Source: a bacterium EF100-94H03 bin56
GTDB taxonomy: Bacteria; Pseudomonadota; Alphaproteobacteria; SP197
NCBI GenBank assembly: GCA_002238685.1
Contig: MPMV01000008.1
Span: 60,499 to 124,498 of the forward strand
Length of the DNA: 64,000 nucleotides
Direction of reading: 5' to 3'
The position numbers and the translations under genes are program-made. Shown here piece after piece: positions 1 through 8,818 of this stretch; the stretch's first letter is position 1, and each line of letters opens with the position of its first letter. The notes beneath the pieces were generated by a model. That model was given only the letters and a program-made list of their open reading frames with translations. It searched no databases and was not told the DNA's origin.

Positions 1-168
1 CAATACTCGGATCAAGAAGTTCCCGCTGCCACAAGCCGGTTCGAGGAATCGCGAATCAATTCGCCCTGCCTCATCTCTGACAAGATTAAGCATGGCGTCG
101 ACCAACGAGGGAGGAGTGAACACCTCGCCATGGTCAGCAACTCGCTTCTTCGACTTGATGAGGCTCAT
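1..168 (-). CDS. N-6 DNA methyltransferase, N-terminal part (runs off the window edge)
   Basis: The 56 visible codons on the minus strand read as the start of a class I SAM-dependent DNA adenine methyltransferase. Near the N-terminus is HGEVFTPPSLVDAM, and then the SAM-binding motif I FLEPACGSGNFL, a signature of N-6 DNA methylases in restriction-modification systems. The ATG at 168 begins MSLIKSKKR. The catalytic (N/D)PPY motif and any nuclease partner lie outside the window, so its class cannot be decided. It is transcribed in the same direction as the two recombinases at 610-2897, which suggests defence cargo of a recombinase-borne island (inference). The family call is secure; the role is not. 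Confidence 0.8.
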   Translation of the reverse strand, partial: MSLIKSKKRVADHGEVFTPPSLVDAMLNLVRDEAGRIDSRFLEPACGSGNFLIRVL

Positions 169-609
169 GGGCGATACATCTAAGGCTTGCGACTCTAGAG
201 GAGATGTGTACGAGGAGTACAACGATCCGGACAATGGTTCTGGCCCTTAGACCGAGCATTTACGTGAAGGGTATCATCTTGATACTGAATCTCGTTGTGT
301 TTTTTCGAACAACGGTATCGGACGTGGTTGACGAAGGGTGACCCGCTGAGGTGTAGGGATCATGCGATCTAGGCTGATCGGATCACTGTTGGCGCCTCCT
401 ATGTCATTGCCGCTCGGTACACCAACACCCGTCGCACCTGGTGGAAATCGGCCTTGCCGTAGCAACTGGTCAAGACGGGCATGCGCACGCCTTACTGCGG
501 CTGCCGGTGCGATCCTGCTCTGTTGTTGGCTATCAATGGCTTTTCGACTGCGGGGAGTCCTCTTATGGTCTACTTCGAGACCGATCAAGAGGGTCAAGGA
601 ATTGCTGAG
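169..609. other. Gene-poor stretch between methyltransferase and recombinase
   Basis: About 440 bases without a gene I can support. An open frame of 107 codons (274-597, minus, TTG start) and one of 83 codons (362-613, plus) exist, but neither has a clear ribosome binding site or a family signature. The stretch is richer in A+T than the flanks and holds two dyad symmetries upstream of the methyltransferase gene (described separately), so it probably contains that gene's promoter. Confidence 0.4.
271..314. promoter_or_regulatory. Two adjacent dyads, candidate operator upstream of the methyltransferase gene
   Basis: Two perfect inverted repeats lie side by side about 100 bp upstream of the methyltransferase start. 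The first is GTATCA-TCT-TGATAC at 271-285. The second has arms CGTTGT (293-298) and ACAACG (309-314) around an A/T-rich centre. Methyltransferase genes of restriction systems are often controlled through operators of this sort, but no regulator gene is visible here. The dyads could instead be chance or a weak terminator for the recombinase operon. Confidence 0.3.
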
Positions 610-1779
610 CTAGGTCAAGTCTGAGCGATGCTGGATACATAACTGGGCGATGGCCGCTCCAGTCCGTTCGGCGGCGGCTTCGACATCTCTATCGTGGACA
701 TGCGCATACCGCAGCGTCATGTAACAACGGCTGTGACCCAGGAGTCTGGCGACGATCGGCAAGGGAACGCCACTCATGACTGCGTGCGAGGCATAGGTGT
801 GACGCAAATCATGCAGGCGAACATCCGTGATCCCAGCCTCCTTGCGGGCCCTGTACCAAAGTTCGAGCCCGCCTCCGTACGGCCTCGCAATATCGCGCGG
901 CGAGGGAAAGACCCAGGCACTGCCCACCTTTGGTTGACGCTCGACAAGTGCCTGGGCGGCGGCCGATAGCCAGACCTCGCGCGGCCCGGTCTTTGAATCG
1001 CTCAGCCTGAGTGTGGCGCCGTGGACCTCACACCATCGCAGTCTGACGATCTCGTTGCGTCGGCACCCGGTCAGAAGGAGCAGGCGGATTATGTCAGCCC
1101 GAGGCCGGCACGAGGGACGCTTCGCGACCATCCTGTCCAGTGTCTTGTAGAGACGGGCGATCTCCTGCCTCGACAGGAAACGCGTCAGTGGCGGGCGCCT
1201 GTTTCGTTTCACGCCCCGCGTCGGGTCGCTGTTGACATGGCCGCTCGCAATGGCGAACTTCATGATGCGGCGCAACGTTTCCAGCGTCTTGTTGGCGCCG
1301 CCAGGTGCAACTTGGCTGTATGAGTCGAACCAGGCCTCGACATGACGCGGCCTGATGTGATTGAGCCGCAGGGCACCGAATGACGGCAGCAATTGCCTCT
1401 GCAGTTCCCGGGCAAGGTCTGCACGCCGCCGAGGTTTGAAATTGTCGAGGAACGCCTCCTTCCATGGCCCTGTGGCGAAGTCAGAAAAGAGTGGGACGAA
1501 CGCGTCGGCCTTGCGATCACCGGATCGCTCCTGGAACATGAGGGACAGGCAGTCTCGACGCGCCTCCTCGATGGTCTTCAGTCCGACGGGTCCGATGGTT
1601 ACTCGGGCCGGGCGACCGTTTGCGGAACCCTGCCAGACATAGCTGCGATGGCCTGAGGGCCGGACCCGCACGCCAAGGCCGGCGATACGGCTGTCCCAGA
1701 CGGTAAACTCGATCTCACGGGGACGGAGCCTCTCGACGACAGCGTCCGTCAACCGCACCTTCCTCGCCTCGGTTCTCAT
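610..1779 (-). CDS. Tyrosine recombinase/integrase, second gene of a coupled pair
   Basis: A complete 389-residue integrase with an N-terminal arm-DNA-binding domain (about 1-90), a core-binding domain (about 95-190) and a C-terminal catalytic domain. All catalytic residues are in place: Arg240 in TGCRRNE, Lys263 in DSKTG, His323 and Arg326 in HDLRH, His349 in LLGHS, and the nucleophile Tyr358 in LRYAH. Its ATG overlaps the TGA of the upstream recombinase (ATGA, 1776-1779), so the two are probably translated together. The proteins are paralogous but clearly diverged. Two recombinases in one transcript are unusual for a simple integrative element and recall multi-recombinase elements. Target site and excision partner are not visible. 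Confidence 0.9.
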   Translation of the reverse strand: MRTEARKVRLTDAVVERLRPREIEFTVWDSRIAGLGVRVRPSGHRSYVWQGSANGRPARVTIGPVGLKTIEEARRDCLSLMFQERSGDRKADAFVPLFSDFATGPWKEAFLDNFKPRRRADLARELQRQLLPSFGALRLNHIRPRHVEAWFDSYSQVAPGGANKTLETLRRIMKFAIASGHVNSDPTRGVKRNRRPPLTRFLSRQEIARLYKTLDRMVAKRPSCRPRADIIRLLLLTGCRRNEIVRLRWCEVHGATLRLSDSKTGPREVWLSAAAQALVERQPKVGSAWVFPSPRDIARPYGGGLELWYRARKEAGITDVRLHDLRHTYASHAVMSGVPLPIVARLLGHSRCYMTLRYAHVHDRDVEAAAERTGAAIAQLCIQHRSDLT

Positions 1780-2897
1780 GCCAAACCCTCCGACAGGACC
1801 GGCGCGACAACATCGATGGCCTCTCGGACTGCCCCGTCGTGGAGATGCGTATAGCGCAGAGTCGTGGTCGCCCTACCGTGTCCAAGGAGTTTGCCGATGG
1901 TGAGAATGGTCTCGCCATTCTGGAGCGCAACGCTGGCATAGCTGTGACGAAGGTCGTGCAGGCGTACGTCGTTCAATCCGGCCTCCGCGCGGACCCGCCG
2001 CCAGAATTCGTCGAGATGGAACCGCTTGGGTCTTGTTGCCGAAAAGACCCACGTGTTCTTCCGCGGCAGGTTGTCCAGCACCTCGCGCGCGGCTTGCGCC
2101 AGCCAGACCGTGCGTGGGCCGGTCTTGCTGTCCGGCAGGAACAATCTGCCTTCGCGGTAATCCCTCCACCTGAGCATGATGATCTCGCTCTTGCGGCAGC
2201 CTGTCAGGAGAAGCAACCGCACGGCAGCAGTGTGCAACGGACGTCTTGATTGATGGCGCGCCAGAACAGCAGCAAGACTGCGGTACTCCTCCGGCAGGAG
2301 GAACCGTTCGCGTCTGGTCGCGCGGTAGCGGCGGATACCGACACAGGGGTTGCTGTTCTCCGGCCTGTAGCCCCAGGATTCGGCCTTCTGCATGATGACG
2401 GAAAGGACCGGTGCGGAGCGGTTTGCCGCCGCGGGCTTTGCATGGAGGGACCTGAACCAGGCTGCGACGTCCTGCCGGGTGATGGTGCTGATCATGCAGT
2501 CTGCGAAGAAGGGCAGGATCTGCCGGCGAAGATAGATGCGGTTGACCTTGAGGGTGCCGGGCTTCCAGAGCCGTTCGTAGTGGGCAAGGACGTCCTCGGC
2601 GACGGTCTCGAAGAGTGCGTCCGTGTCTATCCCGGGATCCGTGGATTCTCCGTTCCTGTACGCCGCCAGCATCACGCGTGCCCGTTGACGAGCCTGTGTG
2701 ACGGTCACGGTGCCGGCATCGTCGAAGGTTTTCCAGATTCTCCGGCCCTCGTGCTGAGAGTGAACGAAGTAGCGTCTGGTGCCCGAGGGCATGATGCGGA
2801 TGCCAAAGCCCTTCAGTTCGGTATCGCGAACATCCAGGATGTTCTTCCTAGGCTTGAGCGTATCGACCCGGTGCTGGGTGAGGTGCAGTGTGGCCAT
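1776..2897 (-). CDS. Tyrosine recombinase/integrase, first gene of a coupled pair
   Basis: A complete 373-residue integrase. The N-terminal third resembles the arm-DNA-binding domain of phage P4/DUF4102-type integrases (VRDTELKGFGIRI). The catalytic set is intact: Arg235 (TGCRKSE), Lys258 (DSKTG), His314 and Arg317 (HDLRH), His340 (LLGHG), Tyr349 (LRYTH). The start at 2897 is set by a strong GGAGG eight bases upstream. A decayed homologue lies at 18110-18484, and the upstream regions of both share a 16-bp element. As first gene of the pair it carries the promoter region, which overlaps that dyad, so autoregulation is possible (inference). Confidence 0.92.
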   Translation of the reverse strand: MATLHLTQHRVDTLKPRKNILDVRDTELKGFGIRIMPSGTRRYFVHSQHEGRRIWKTFDDAGTVTVTQARQRARVMLAAYRNGESTDPGIDTDALFETVAEDVLAHYERLWKPGTLKVNRIYLRRQILPFFADCMISTITRQDVAAWFRSLHAKPAAANRSAPVLSVIMQKAESWGYRPENSNPCVGIRRYRATRRERFLLPEEYRSLAAVLARHQSRRPLHTAAVRLLLLTGCRKSEIIMLRWRDYREGRLFLPDSKTGPRTVWLAQAAREVLDNLPRKNTWVFSATRPKRFHLDEFWRRVRAEAGLNDVRLHDLRHSYASVALQNGETILTIGKLLGHGRATTTLRYTHLHDGAVREAIDVVAPVLSEGLA

Positions 2898-3001
2898 GAT
2901 TGTTTCCTCCGGTGTTCTGTGACGTTGGGGGGAAGAAAGGCATCGCCTTTCCCACCATGATTGCAGAAACGAGAGAAAAGAATTACGTTATATCAAATAA
3001 A

Positions 3002-3017
3002 TAGCACCACAGGTGCG
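3002..3017. repeat. 16-bp direct repeat, copy 1 (candidate att/recombinase site or integrase operator)
   Basis: TAGCACCACAGGTGCG occurs here and again at 18588-18603 in the same orientation. It contains a dyad GCACC-ACA-GGTGC (3004-3016). Copy 1 lies 105 bp upstream of the live integrase start and copy 2 lies 104 bp upstream of the dead integrase start. That supports a shared element end or a shared regulatory site. The flanking A/T-rich bases are partly alike (a GAGAGAAAA stretch in both). Confidence 0.6.
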
Positions 3018-3123
3018 GAGCTACGTGTAGCTGGACTGCGCCTTGCAGACACACTTGAGCCGCCGCAAGTGGTGACCGCATACCGAGCCAAGGGAGTGTG
3101 AGAATCACTCCGCGCGGTAGCGG

Positions 3124-3543
3124 TCAGAGCGCGGACTTGGCGGCAATCGCCAGACCGGTACTCCAGGCCACCTCGACCACCATGCAGTCCGGCCGCCGCT
3201 TCAGACAGGTCAGCAATCGGGCGACCCTCTCACCATGGCCATCGGGCCAGTTCCCATGCGGCATCATGTCGTCAATGACATAGATGCCACCGGGTTTCAG
3301 ACGGTCCCAGACGGTCGCGAACCGCTCATACTTGCCCGCAATGGCGTCAGCGAAAGTCAGGTCAAACGACAGATCCGGGTTGGTTTCCAGCCATCCCATG
3401 GCGTATGCGACAACAAATCGCACTCTCGGATCCTTGCCCAGAAAGCGCTGTGCCACGGCCATCACATCAAGGTCCATGTCGACCGTGTGGAGCAACGAGG
3501 CGCTATCCATGCCGTCCAGCAGTCTGCCGAAACCGCACTGCTG
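3124..3543 (-). pseudogene. 5'-truncated class I O-methyltransferase fragment
   Basis: The frame encodes the C-terminal part of a small SAM-dependent O-methyltransferase (YrrM-like). After GFGRLLDGMDSAS comes LHTVDMD (end of beta-strand 2), then a strand LSFDLTFADAIAGKYE and LKPGGIYVIDDMMPHGNW, the usual order in this family. The N-terminal helices and most of the glycine-rich SAM motif I are missing, and no start with a ribosome binding site exists upstream, where the promoter of the divergent PhyH gene begins. A functional protein is unlikely. A short protein starting at 3510 cannot be excluded. Confidence 0.6.
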
Positions 3544-3649
3544 GCGCTGGACCGCGCAGCCACTTGACGCGAAACACCCATCTCCCGTTGACGGAGTCGC
3601 GGCGTGCCGCGACCCGCACTATAGTCGGCGCAGCCAAGGGAGAGTTCGC

Positions 3650-4588
3650 ATGGCCGCGCCCAGCACATTCGAGAGGTCCGCCGCTCCCGCCGTTGTGGCC
3701 GACGCGATCGCCGAGCAGGGCTACGCCATCATCCGCGACATGCTCGATGCTGACGACCTCGCCCGCCTGCGCGGCGAACTTGAACCGCTGATCGACGCGA
3801 CGCCTGCCGGCCACGAGGCCTTCATGGGCATGAGGACCGTCCGTTTCGGCCGCCTGCTGGCGCGCTGCGAACAGGCGCGCGCCATGGCGCTCGACCCGCT
3901 GTTGCTGGAGGTCGTCGAGGGTGTCCTCGGCACCTTCTGCGTCCGGGTCCAGATCAGTTACACGGGCGTGATGCATCTCCTTGCGGGCGAAACCGCGCAG
4001 GTCCTCCACCGCGACACGGGGCTCTTTCCCTTCCAGAGTCCGGCCCCGCCCCTGATCTGCGCGACCATGTGGGCCGTGACGGACTTCACACGCGAGAACG
4101 GCGCGACCTGGCTGGTGCCCGGAAGCCATCTCTGGGATGAGGACCGATCACCGGTCGAGAGCGAGGTCGTGCAGGCCGAGATGCCCGCGGGCTCAGTGCT
4201 GCTCTACAACGGCGCCGTCTTTCACGGCGGCGGCGCGAACCGCTCGAACGCGGCGCGCACCGGCTGCGCCATCCAGTTCTCGCTCGCCTGGCTGCGCCAG
4301 GAAGAGAACCAGTACATGGCGTGCCCGCCCGAACTGGCCCGGACCTTCCCGCAGCGGCTCCAGGAGTTGATCGGCTACGACCTCGGCGCCGTGAACCTCG
4401 GTTTCGTCGACCACAAGCACCCCAACGAGGTGCTCAACGGCACGGCGGGCGACGGTCCCGGCGATCTGGGTCCAGAGGCGCTCCAGCGACGCGAGGAGCG
4501 CACGAACAAGCTCAGAGTGGCAAGCTGGGCTCCGATGAAACGAAAGCGCGTCCGGCTGGACACCGATCTTGTGCAGGGTGGCGGCTAG
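3650..4588 (+). CDS. Phytanoyl-CoA dioxygenase (PhyH) family protein
   Basis: A 312-residue Fe(II)/2-oxoglutarate-dependent oxygenase of the PhyH family. The first two iron ligands are His120 and Asp122 in LHRDTG, and the distal His192 is in VFHGGGANRS, followed by arginines suitable for binding 2-oxoglutarate. The N-terminal AEQGYAIIRDMLDADDLARL is the usual family opening. The frame is open further upstream, but the ATG at 3650 is preceded by AAGGGAGAG and starts at the conserved region, so I chose it. Its substrate cannot be told; PhyH members hydroxylate acyl-CoAs, ectoine, small amines and natural products. It stands alone, divergent from a broken methyltransferase. Confidence 0.85.
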   Translation: MAAPSTFERSAAPAVVADAIAEQGYAIIRDMLDADDLARLRGELEPLIDATPAGHEAFMGMRTVRFGRLLARCEQARAMALDPLLLEVVEGVLGTFCVRVQISYTGVMHLLAGETAQVLHRDTGLFPFQSPAPPLICATMWAVTDFTRENGATWLVPGSHLWDEDRSPVESEVVQAEMPAGSVLLYNGAVFHGGGANRSNAARTGCAIQFSLAWLRQEENQYMACPPELARTFPQRLQELIGYDLGAVNLGFVDHKHPNEVLNGTAGDGPGDLGPEALQRREERTNKLRVASWAPMKRKRVRLDTDLVQGGG

Positions 4589-5112
4589 AATTGCCGGTGC
4601 CGGTCCAGAACTGTGTTCAAGCACCGACCGCACAGTCCGCAACGGGATGAACATCACAGCCGACCGCACGCCGCCCTCGCGCATCAAGTCGGGGGTGGGC
4701 CGGAGTTGCGGTTGCTCGCGTCTGGCGCCTGACGCGGTTTCCTCGAAGATGGGGCCGCACACGTGCGCCTCCAGCGCATTGCGCTGCGGGACGGGTGACT
4801 GGCCAGGTTTCGAGATCCGTGCGCAACCGACAAGCATGGTGCATGTGCCCGCACAATGCGCCGGGGCTGCGGGCTTCCGTACGCACGGTTACAAGGCTGG
4901 TTTCCAGACTTCGCCAGATGATCGGGTTGACCTGGTTCGGACCTCAGGCGCCACGTCTCGATAACGAGTCATTCCGGAAGACTCGGTGATCGGTGTTGGT
5001 ACCTCGTTGCGGTCGTGGCCCACCGGCTGTCGAACGCTGGTCCACATGAGGTAAGACTGGCCTGGTCCGGATCCGGCGACGCCCTGCTGCTCCCGGAGTA
5101 GACGGGCAACCG
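4589..5112. other. Gene-free stretch between converging genes
   Basis: About 520 bases between the 3' ends of the PhyH and amine-oxidase genes. Open frames on both strands are short, lack ribosome binding sites and have no recognisable motif. I see no repeat, RNA gene or clear terminator. It may be decayed coding sequence. Confidence 0.4.
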
Positions 5113-6372
5113 CTAGTCCCGAAGCAGTCGGGAGGCAATGTCACGTGCGGCCCGGACGCCGGAGAAATAGGCGCCGTGACAGGTTCCCTGTCCGCCCACC
5201 ATGGTCGCTTCGCCGGCGAAGAAAAGGCGATCGTCGACGGCGCGTGCCAGGTGCTCGCGCTGGTGTGCCTGCCCGGGCCGGGCGCAGGCCCACGAGCCCC
5301 GAGTCCAGGGATCCGTACTCCAGGCGGTCGTGATGGACCGCACGACGTGTTTGCGTATGCCGTTGCCGAACACCTCGGCCACCCTGTCCACGGCGAAGTC
5401 GTGACAGGCTTGTGGGCCCTGCCTTTCGAGCCAGATCGCGTGTCGGCCGCCGACGAAGACCGCGGCGACGTTGAGACCCATGGCGCTTGCGTCGATCTTG
5501 GCCGTGTCACCGTCGTGATTCCAGACCGTGTAGTGGCCACGACCCCCGGTACCGAACACGTCCGTATCGAAGGCGACTCCCATCTTGTTCTCGGTGCCCA
5601 TGGGCAGGCCATGGACGGCTTCCTGCTTCCATTCGGGCAGTGGCGGTGAAAAGCTGACCTCGCCGGAACCCAGAATGCCTGTCGAAACCGTACAGAGCCC
5701 GAGGTGTGCCTTCACGGTTCCCTTCGACGTTTCGACCGCGACTCCAGGCCCCGACCAGTCGATGCGCTCGGCACGTGCGTTGAGGGTGACCTCGACATCG
5801 GCGCCCCACGCGGCGACCAGGCCGCCGTAACCGCGCACGGCCGGATAGCCGAGTTCCCCGGTGGAGCTGGCAAAGTCGGCGGCGGACACCTCGTCGGCAT
5901 CCAGACCCCACGCCGTTGCGACGTTTTCCAGAAAGGGCGCGGCGTATGTGTGCTCGAGATCGATCACGTCGCTGATCGCGACATCCCGACTGCATTCGGC
6001 GGCGGCCGCGATGGCGTTGTGACAATCGACAAAATAGCGGCGGCAGGCGGTCCACTGTTCCGGAGCGAGCGCCGTGCCGTTTCGCACGAACCGGTGGTTT
6101 TCCGGCTTGTAGGCGGCCGCGGCGAACCTGCCCAGTTCGATACCCAGATCATCGCCGATTTCGGCAAAGGGGTTGCCGACCCCGGTGCCGAGCCAGGCGC
6201 AGCCCAGGTCGAACCACACGTCCGGCATGATCTCCTCGGAGTAGGCGCGCCCGCCGATGCGATGCGACGCCTCGATCACCGTGCAGGATACACCGAGCCG
6301 GGCCAGTTCCTTTGCGGCTGCAAGTCCCGACGCGCCTGCGCCAATGACAACAACGTCCGGTTGTGCCGTCAT
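5113..6372 (-). CDS. Flavin-containing amine oxidase (monoamine oxidase-like)
   Basis: A 419-residue FAD enzyme of the amine-oxidase superfamily. The N-terminus has the Rossmann motif VVVIGAGASGLAAAKELARLG and then IEASHRIGGRAYS, the dinucleotide-binding signature of monoamine oxidases. The C-terminus has the FAD-contact region LFFAGEATMVGGQGTCHGAYFSG. The ATG at 6372 is preceded by GGGAGGCACC. It would oxidise a primary or secondary amine to an imine with release of hydrogen peroxide; the substrate is not evident. About 250 bp of its 5' end, including the upstream region, is duplicated with damage at 8586-8830. It is divergent from the Kef-type antiporter gene. Confidence 0.85.
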   Translation of the reverse strand: MTAQPDVVVIGAGASGLAAAKELARLGVSCTVIEASHRIGGRAYSEEIMPDVWFDLGCAWLGTGVGNPFAEIGDDLGIELGRFAAAAYKPENHRFVRNGTALAPEQWTACRRYFVDCHNAIAAAAECSRDVAISDVIDLEHTYAAPFLENVATAWGLDADEVSAADFASSTGELGYPAVRGYGGLVAAWGADVEVTLNARAERIDWSGPGVAVETSKGTVKAHLGLCTVSTGILGSGEVSFSPPLPEWKQEAVHGLPMGTENKMGVAFDTDVFGTGGRGHYTVWNHDGDTAKIDASAMGLNVAAVFVGGRHAIWLERQGPQACHDFAVDRVAEVFGNGIRKHVVRSITTAWSTDPWTRGSWACARPGQAHQREHLARAVDDRLFFAGEATMVGGQGTCHGAYFSGVRAARDIASRLLRD

Positions 6373-6515
6373 ACGGTGCCTCCCGGACTTTCCTGGACCT
6401 CGCGGGAAGGAGGCAATGTCTTCAGGCGGGTGACCGGCTGACAGGGTAGAGTCCCGGATCTGCGGCCGCAAGTTCTGGATCAACGGGCGCGGTTTGAAGA
6501 GAAAGGGGGTGTGGC

Positions 6516-8300
6516 ATGGCGTTTCTTGCACAGGTTGTGATCTTTCTTGCCGCTGCCGTGGTCGTGGTCCCGCTCGCCAGGCGGGCCGGGATGGGCTCGG
6601 TCCTGGGCTACCTGCTGGCGGGAGTCATCGTCGGGCCGTGGACCCTGGATCTGGTCCACGACGAACAGGAGATCCTTCATTTCGCGGAGTTCGGCGTGGT
6701 CCTCCTGCTCTTTGTCATCGGCCTCGAACTTCAGCCGCGTCGCCTCTGGGCCATGCGCCGTGCGGTGTTTGGGCTTGGCGGCGGACAATTCGTGCTAACC
6801 ACAGCGGCGCTCGCCGGTCTCGCCCTCGCGTCCGGACTGCCGCTTGAGGCCGCCGTTGCCGCGGGGCTGGCACTTTCGCTGTCGTCGACCGCCTTTGCCT
6901 TGCAGGCGCTCGCCGAGCGCAGCGAACTCACCACCCGCCACGGCCGCCTGTCGTTCTCGATCCTGCTGTTCCAGGACCTTGCGGTGATCCCGATTCTGGC
7001 CCTTCTGCCGCTGCTGTCGCCTGCGTCCGGCAGCGCCGGAGGCGAACTCCTCTGGCTCGGCATGGCCAAGGCGGTCGGCATGATCGCGCTCGTCGCCCTC
7101 GGCGGCCGCTACCTCCTGCGCTACGTCCTGCGGATTGTCGGGCGGTTCGGTACGCACGAGGTGTTTACTGCCACGGCCCTTCTCACGGTCGTGGGAGTGG
7201 CCCTGCTGATGGAACTCGTGGGCCTCTCGATGGCGCTGGGCGCGTTCCTGGCCGGCGTGCTGCTCGCCGATTCCGAGTATCGGCACGAGCTCGAAGCCGA
7301 TATCGAACCTTTCAAGGGATTGCTTCTCGGTCTGTTCTTCATTGCCGTCGGTATGAGCGTCAACATCGGGCTGGTGATCGAGACGCCGCTCACCGTGCTA
7401 GCCCTCGCCCTCGGACTGATGCTCGTGAAGATGCTTTGCCTCGCCGCCGTCGTTCGCATCGACACGCCGAACTGGCGAACCGTCCGCGGCACGGCCGTGG
7501 CGCTCTCGCAAGGCGGCGAGTTCGCCTTCGTCATTCTCGCGCTCGGCGTGTCTTCCTCGCTGATGGATGAGCGCACAGCTGACCTGCTGATCGTCGCGGT
7601 GACGCTTTCGATGGCGGCAACGCCTCTGGCTTTCATGGCGGGCGACTGGCTGAACGCGCGTCTCGAACGGGAACCGGAACCGGAGTACGAGCGGCACTTC
7701 GAAGAGGAGAATCGGGTGATCATCGCCGGGTTCGGCCGGGTCGGCCAGATCGTGGGCCGCATCCTCCGGCTCCGTCGCATCGGCTTCACCGCACTTGAGA
7801 GCAGTGCCGAGCAAGTCGATTTCGTGCGCCGATTCGGCAACAAGATCTACTACGGCGACGCGAGCCGGGTTGAGCTTCTGCGCGCCGCGAAGGCCGACAA
7901 GGCCGTGCTCTTCGTGCTTGCGATCGAGGATGTCGAGCGCTCGCTCGCGACGGCGCGGGTGGTGCGCAGGAACTTTCCCCACCTCACGATCTTCGCCCGC
8001 GCTCGCAACCGCCAACACGCATACGCGTTGATGGATCTTGGCATCGATCACATCGTGCGCGACACCTTCCACTCGAGCCTCGAGCTCGCCTACGGGATTC
8101 TGTCGGAACTGGGTCTCGGGGCCTTGGAAAGCCGGCGCACCGTCGACACTTTCCGCGACCACGACTCCGCACGGCTGATCCAGCAGCACGAGATCGCGCA
8201 CGACACCGACCGCATGATTGAAGAGGCGAAGCACTGGACACGCGAGCTGGAAGAAATGTTCAAGGAGGACGAGCGAGAGGCTGCCGGACAAGATCACTAG
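6516..8300 (+). CDS. Monovalent cation:proton antiporter of the CPA2/Kef type with RCK domain
   Basis: A 594-residue inner-membrane antiporter. Residues 1 to about 385 form the Na+/H+-exchanger domain, a run of hydrophobic helices beginning MAFLAQVVIFLAAAVVVVPLAR and including LFQDLAVIPILALLPLL, typical of Kef/YbaL proteins. From about residue 400 the TrkA-N nucleotide-binding domain follows (VIIAGFGRVGQIVGRIL). There is no obvious TrkA-C domain; the C-terminus is a charged helix. Such proteins exchange K+ or Na+ for protons and are gated by NAD(H) or glutathione adducts. No KefF/KefG ancillary subunit is adjacent. Confidence 0.9.
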   Translation: MAFLAQVVIFLAAAVVVVPLARRAGMGSVLGYLLAGVIVGPWTLDLVHDEQEILHFAEFGVVLLLFVIGLELQPRRLWAMRRAVFGLGGGQFVLTTAALAGLALASGLPLEAAVAAGLALSLSSTAFALQALAERSELTTRHGRLSFSILLFQDLAVIPILALLPLLSPASGSAGGELLWLGMAKAVGMIALVALGGRYLLRYVLRIVGRFGTHEVFTATALLTVVGVALLMELVGLSMALGAFLAGVLLADSEYRHELEADIEPFKGLLLGLFFIAVGMSVNIGLVIETPLTVLALALGLMLVKMLCLAAVVRIDTPNWRTVRGTAVALSQGGEFAFVILALGVSSSLMDERTADLLIVAVTLSMAATPLAFMAGDWLNARLEREPEPEYERHFEEENRVIIAGFGRVGQIVGRILRLRRIGFTALESSAEQVDFVRRFGNKIYYGDASRVELLRAAKADKAVLFVLAIEDVERSLATARVVRRNFPHLTIFARARNRQHAYALMDLGIDHIVRDTFHSSLELAYGILSELGLGALESRRTVDTFRDHDSARLIQQHEIAHDTDRMIEEAKHWTRELEEMFKEDEREAAGQDH

Positions 8301-8361
8301 ACATCATGGATTGCAGGGACAATCGGGTGTTCGTTGAAGCGGGCCAATCAGGATGAGTTGT

Positions 8362-8818
8362 TCATGTAGAGGCCCGAGCAAGACGAGTCATGTCTTTCGA
8401 GGCCGACAAACTGACCGTCGGCGCGGTTGTCTGGAGCCGGTTGAAAGAGTCTTCGGCGACCAGGGGCATCGAGTTCAGGGTGCACAGGGCGTCCTCGTCG
8501 ATCGTCACGTTGAGTCCCGGCGCCTCGGTCAGGCTGGCAAAACCGTCTTCGATGACGTAGTCGCTGGTGGCAAGCTCGGCGCCGAGTGCGATACCCAGAT
8601 CATCGCCGATTTCGGCAAAGGGGTTGCCGACCCCGGTGCCAAGCCAAGCGCAGCCCTGGTCGAACCACACGTCCGGCATGATTATCTCGGAGTAGGCGCG
8701 CCCGCCGATGCGATGTCTCGATCACCGTGCAGGAGACACCGAGCCGGTTCAGTTCCGTTGCGGCCGCAAGCCCCGACACGCCTGCGCCAACGACAACGAC
8801 GTCCCATTACATCGTCAT
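8362..8818 (-). pseudogene. Chimeric remnant: amine-oxidase 5' end fused to an enolase-superfamily 3' end
   Basis: From 8830 down to about 8586 the DNA is close to identical, at roughly nine bases in ten by eye, to the 5' end of the amine-oxidase gene at 5113-6372, including the sequence before its start. The copy has a TAA at codon 4 (8807-8809) and a five-base deletion near 8715 that breaks the frame. At about 8586 it switches to sequence about 80% identical to the 3' end of the enolase-superfamily gene at 18786-19886 (CDYVIKNGMASLPQAPG there, SDYVIEDGFASLTEAPG here). The join falls at a shared AACTCGGCGCCGAG-like stretch. A 105-codon open frame survives but should not make a working enzyme. 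Confidence 0.8.

Noticed and set aside
274..597. A 107-codon frame with TTG start downstream of the recombinases
   Set aside because: No clear ribosome binding site and no family signature; kept only as a remark under the gene-poor stretch.
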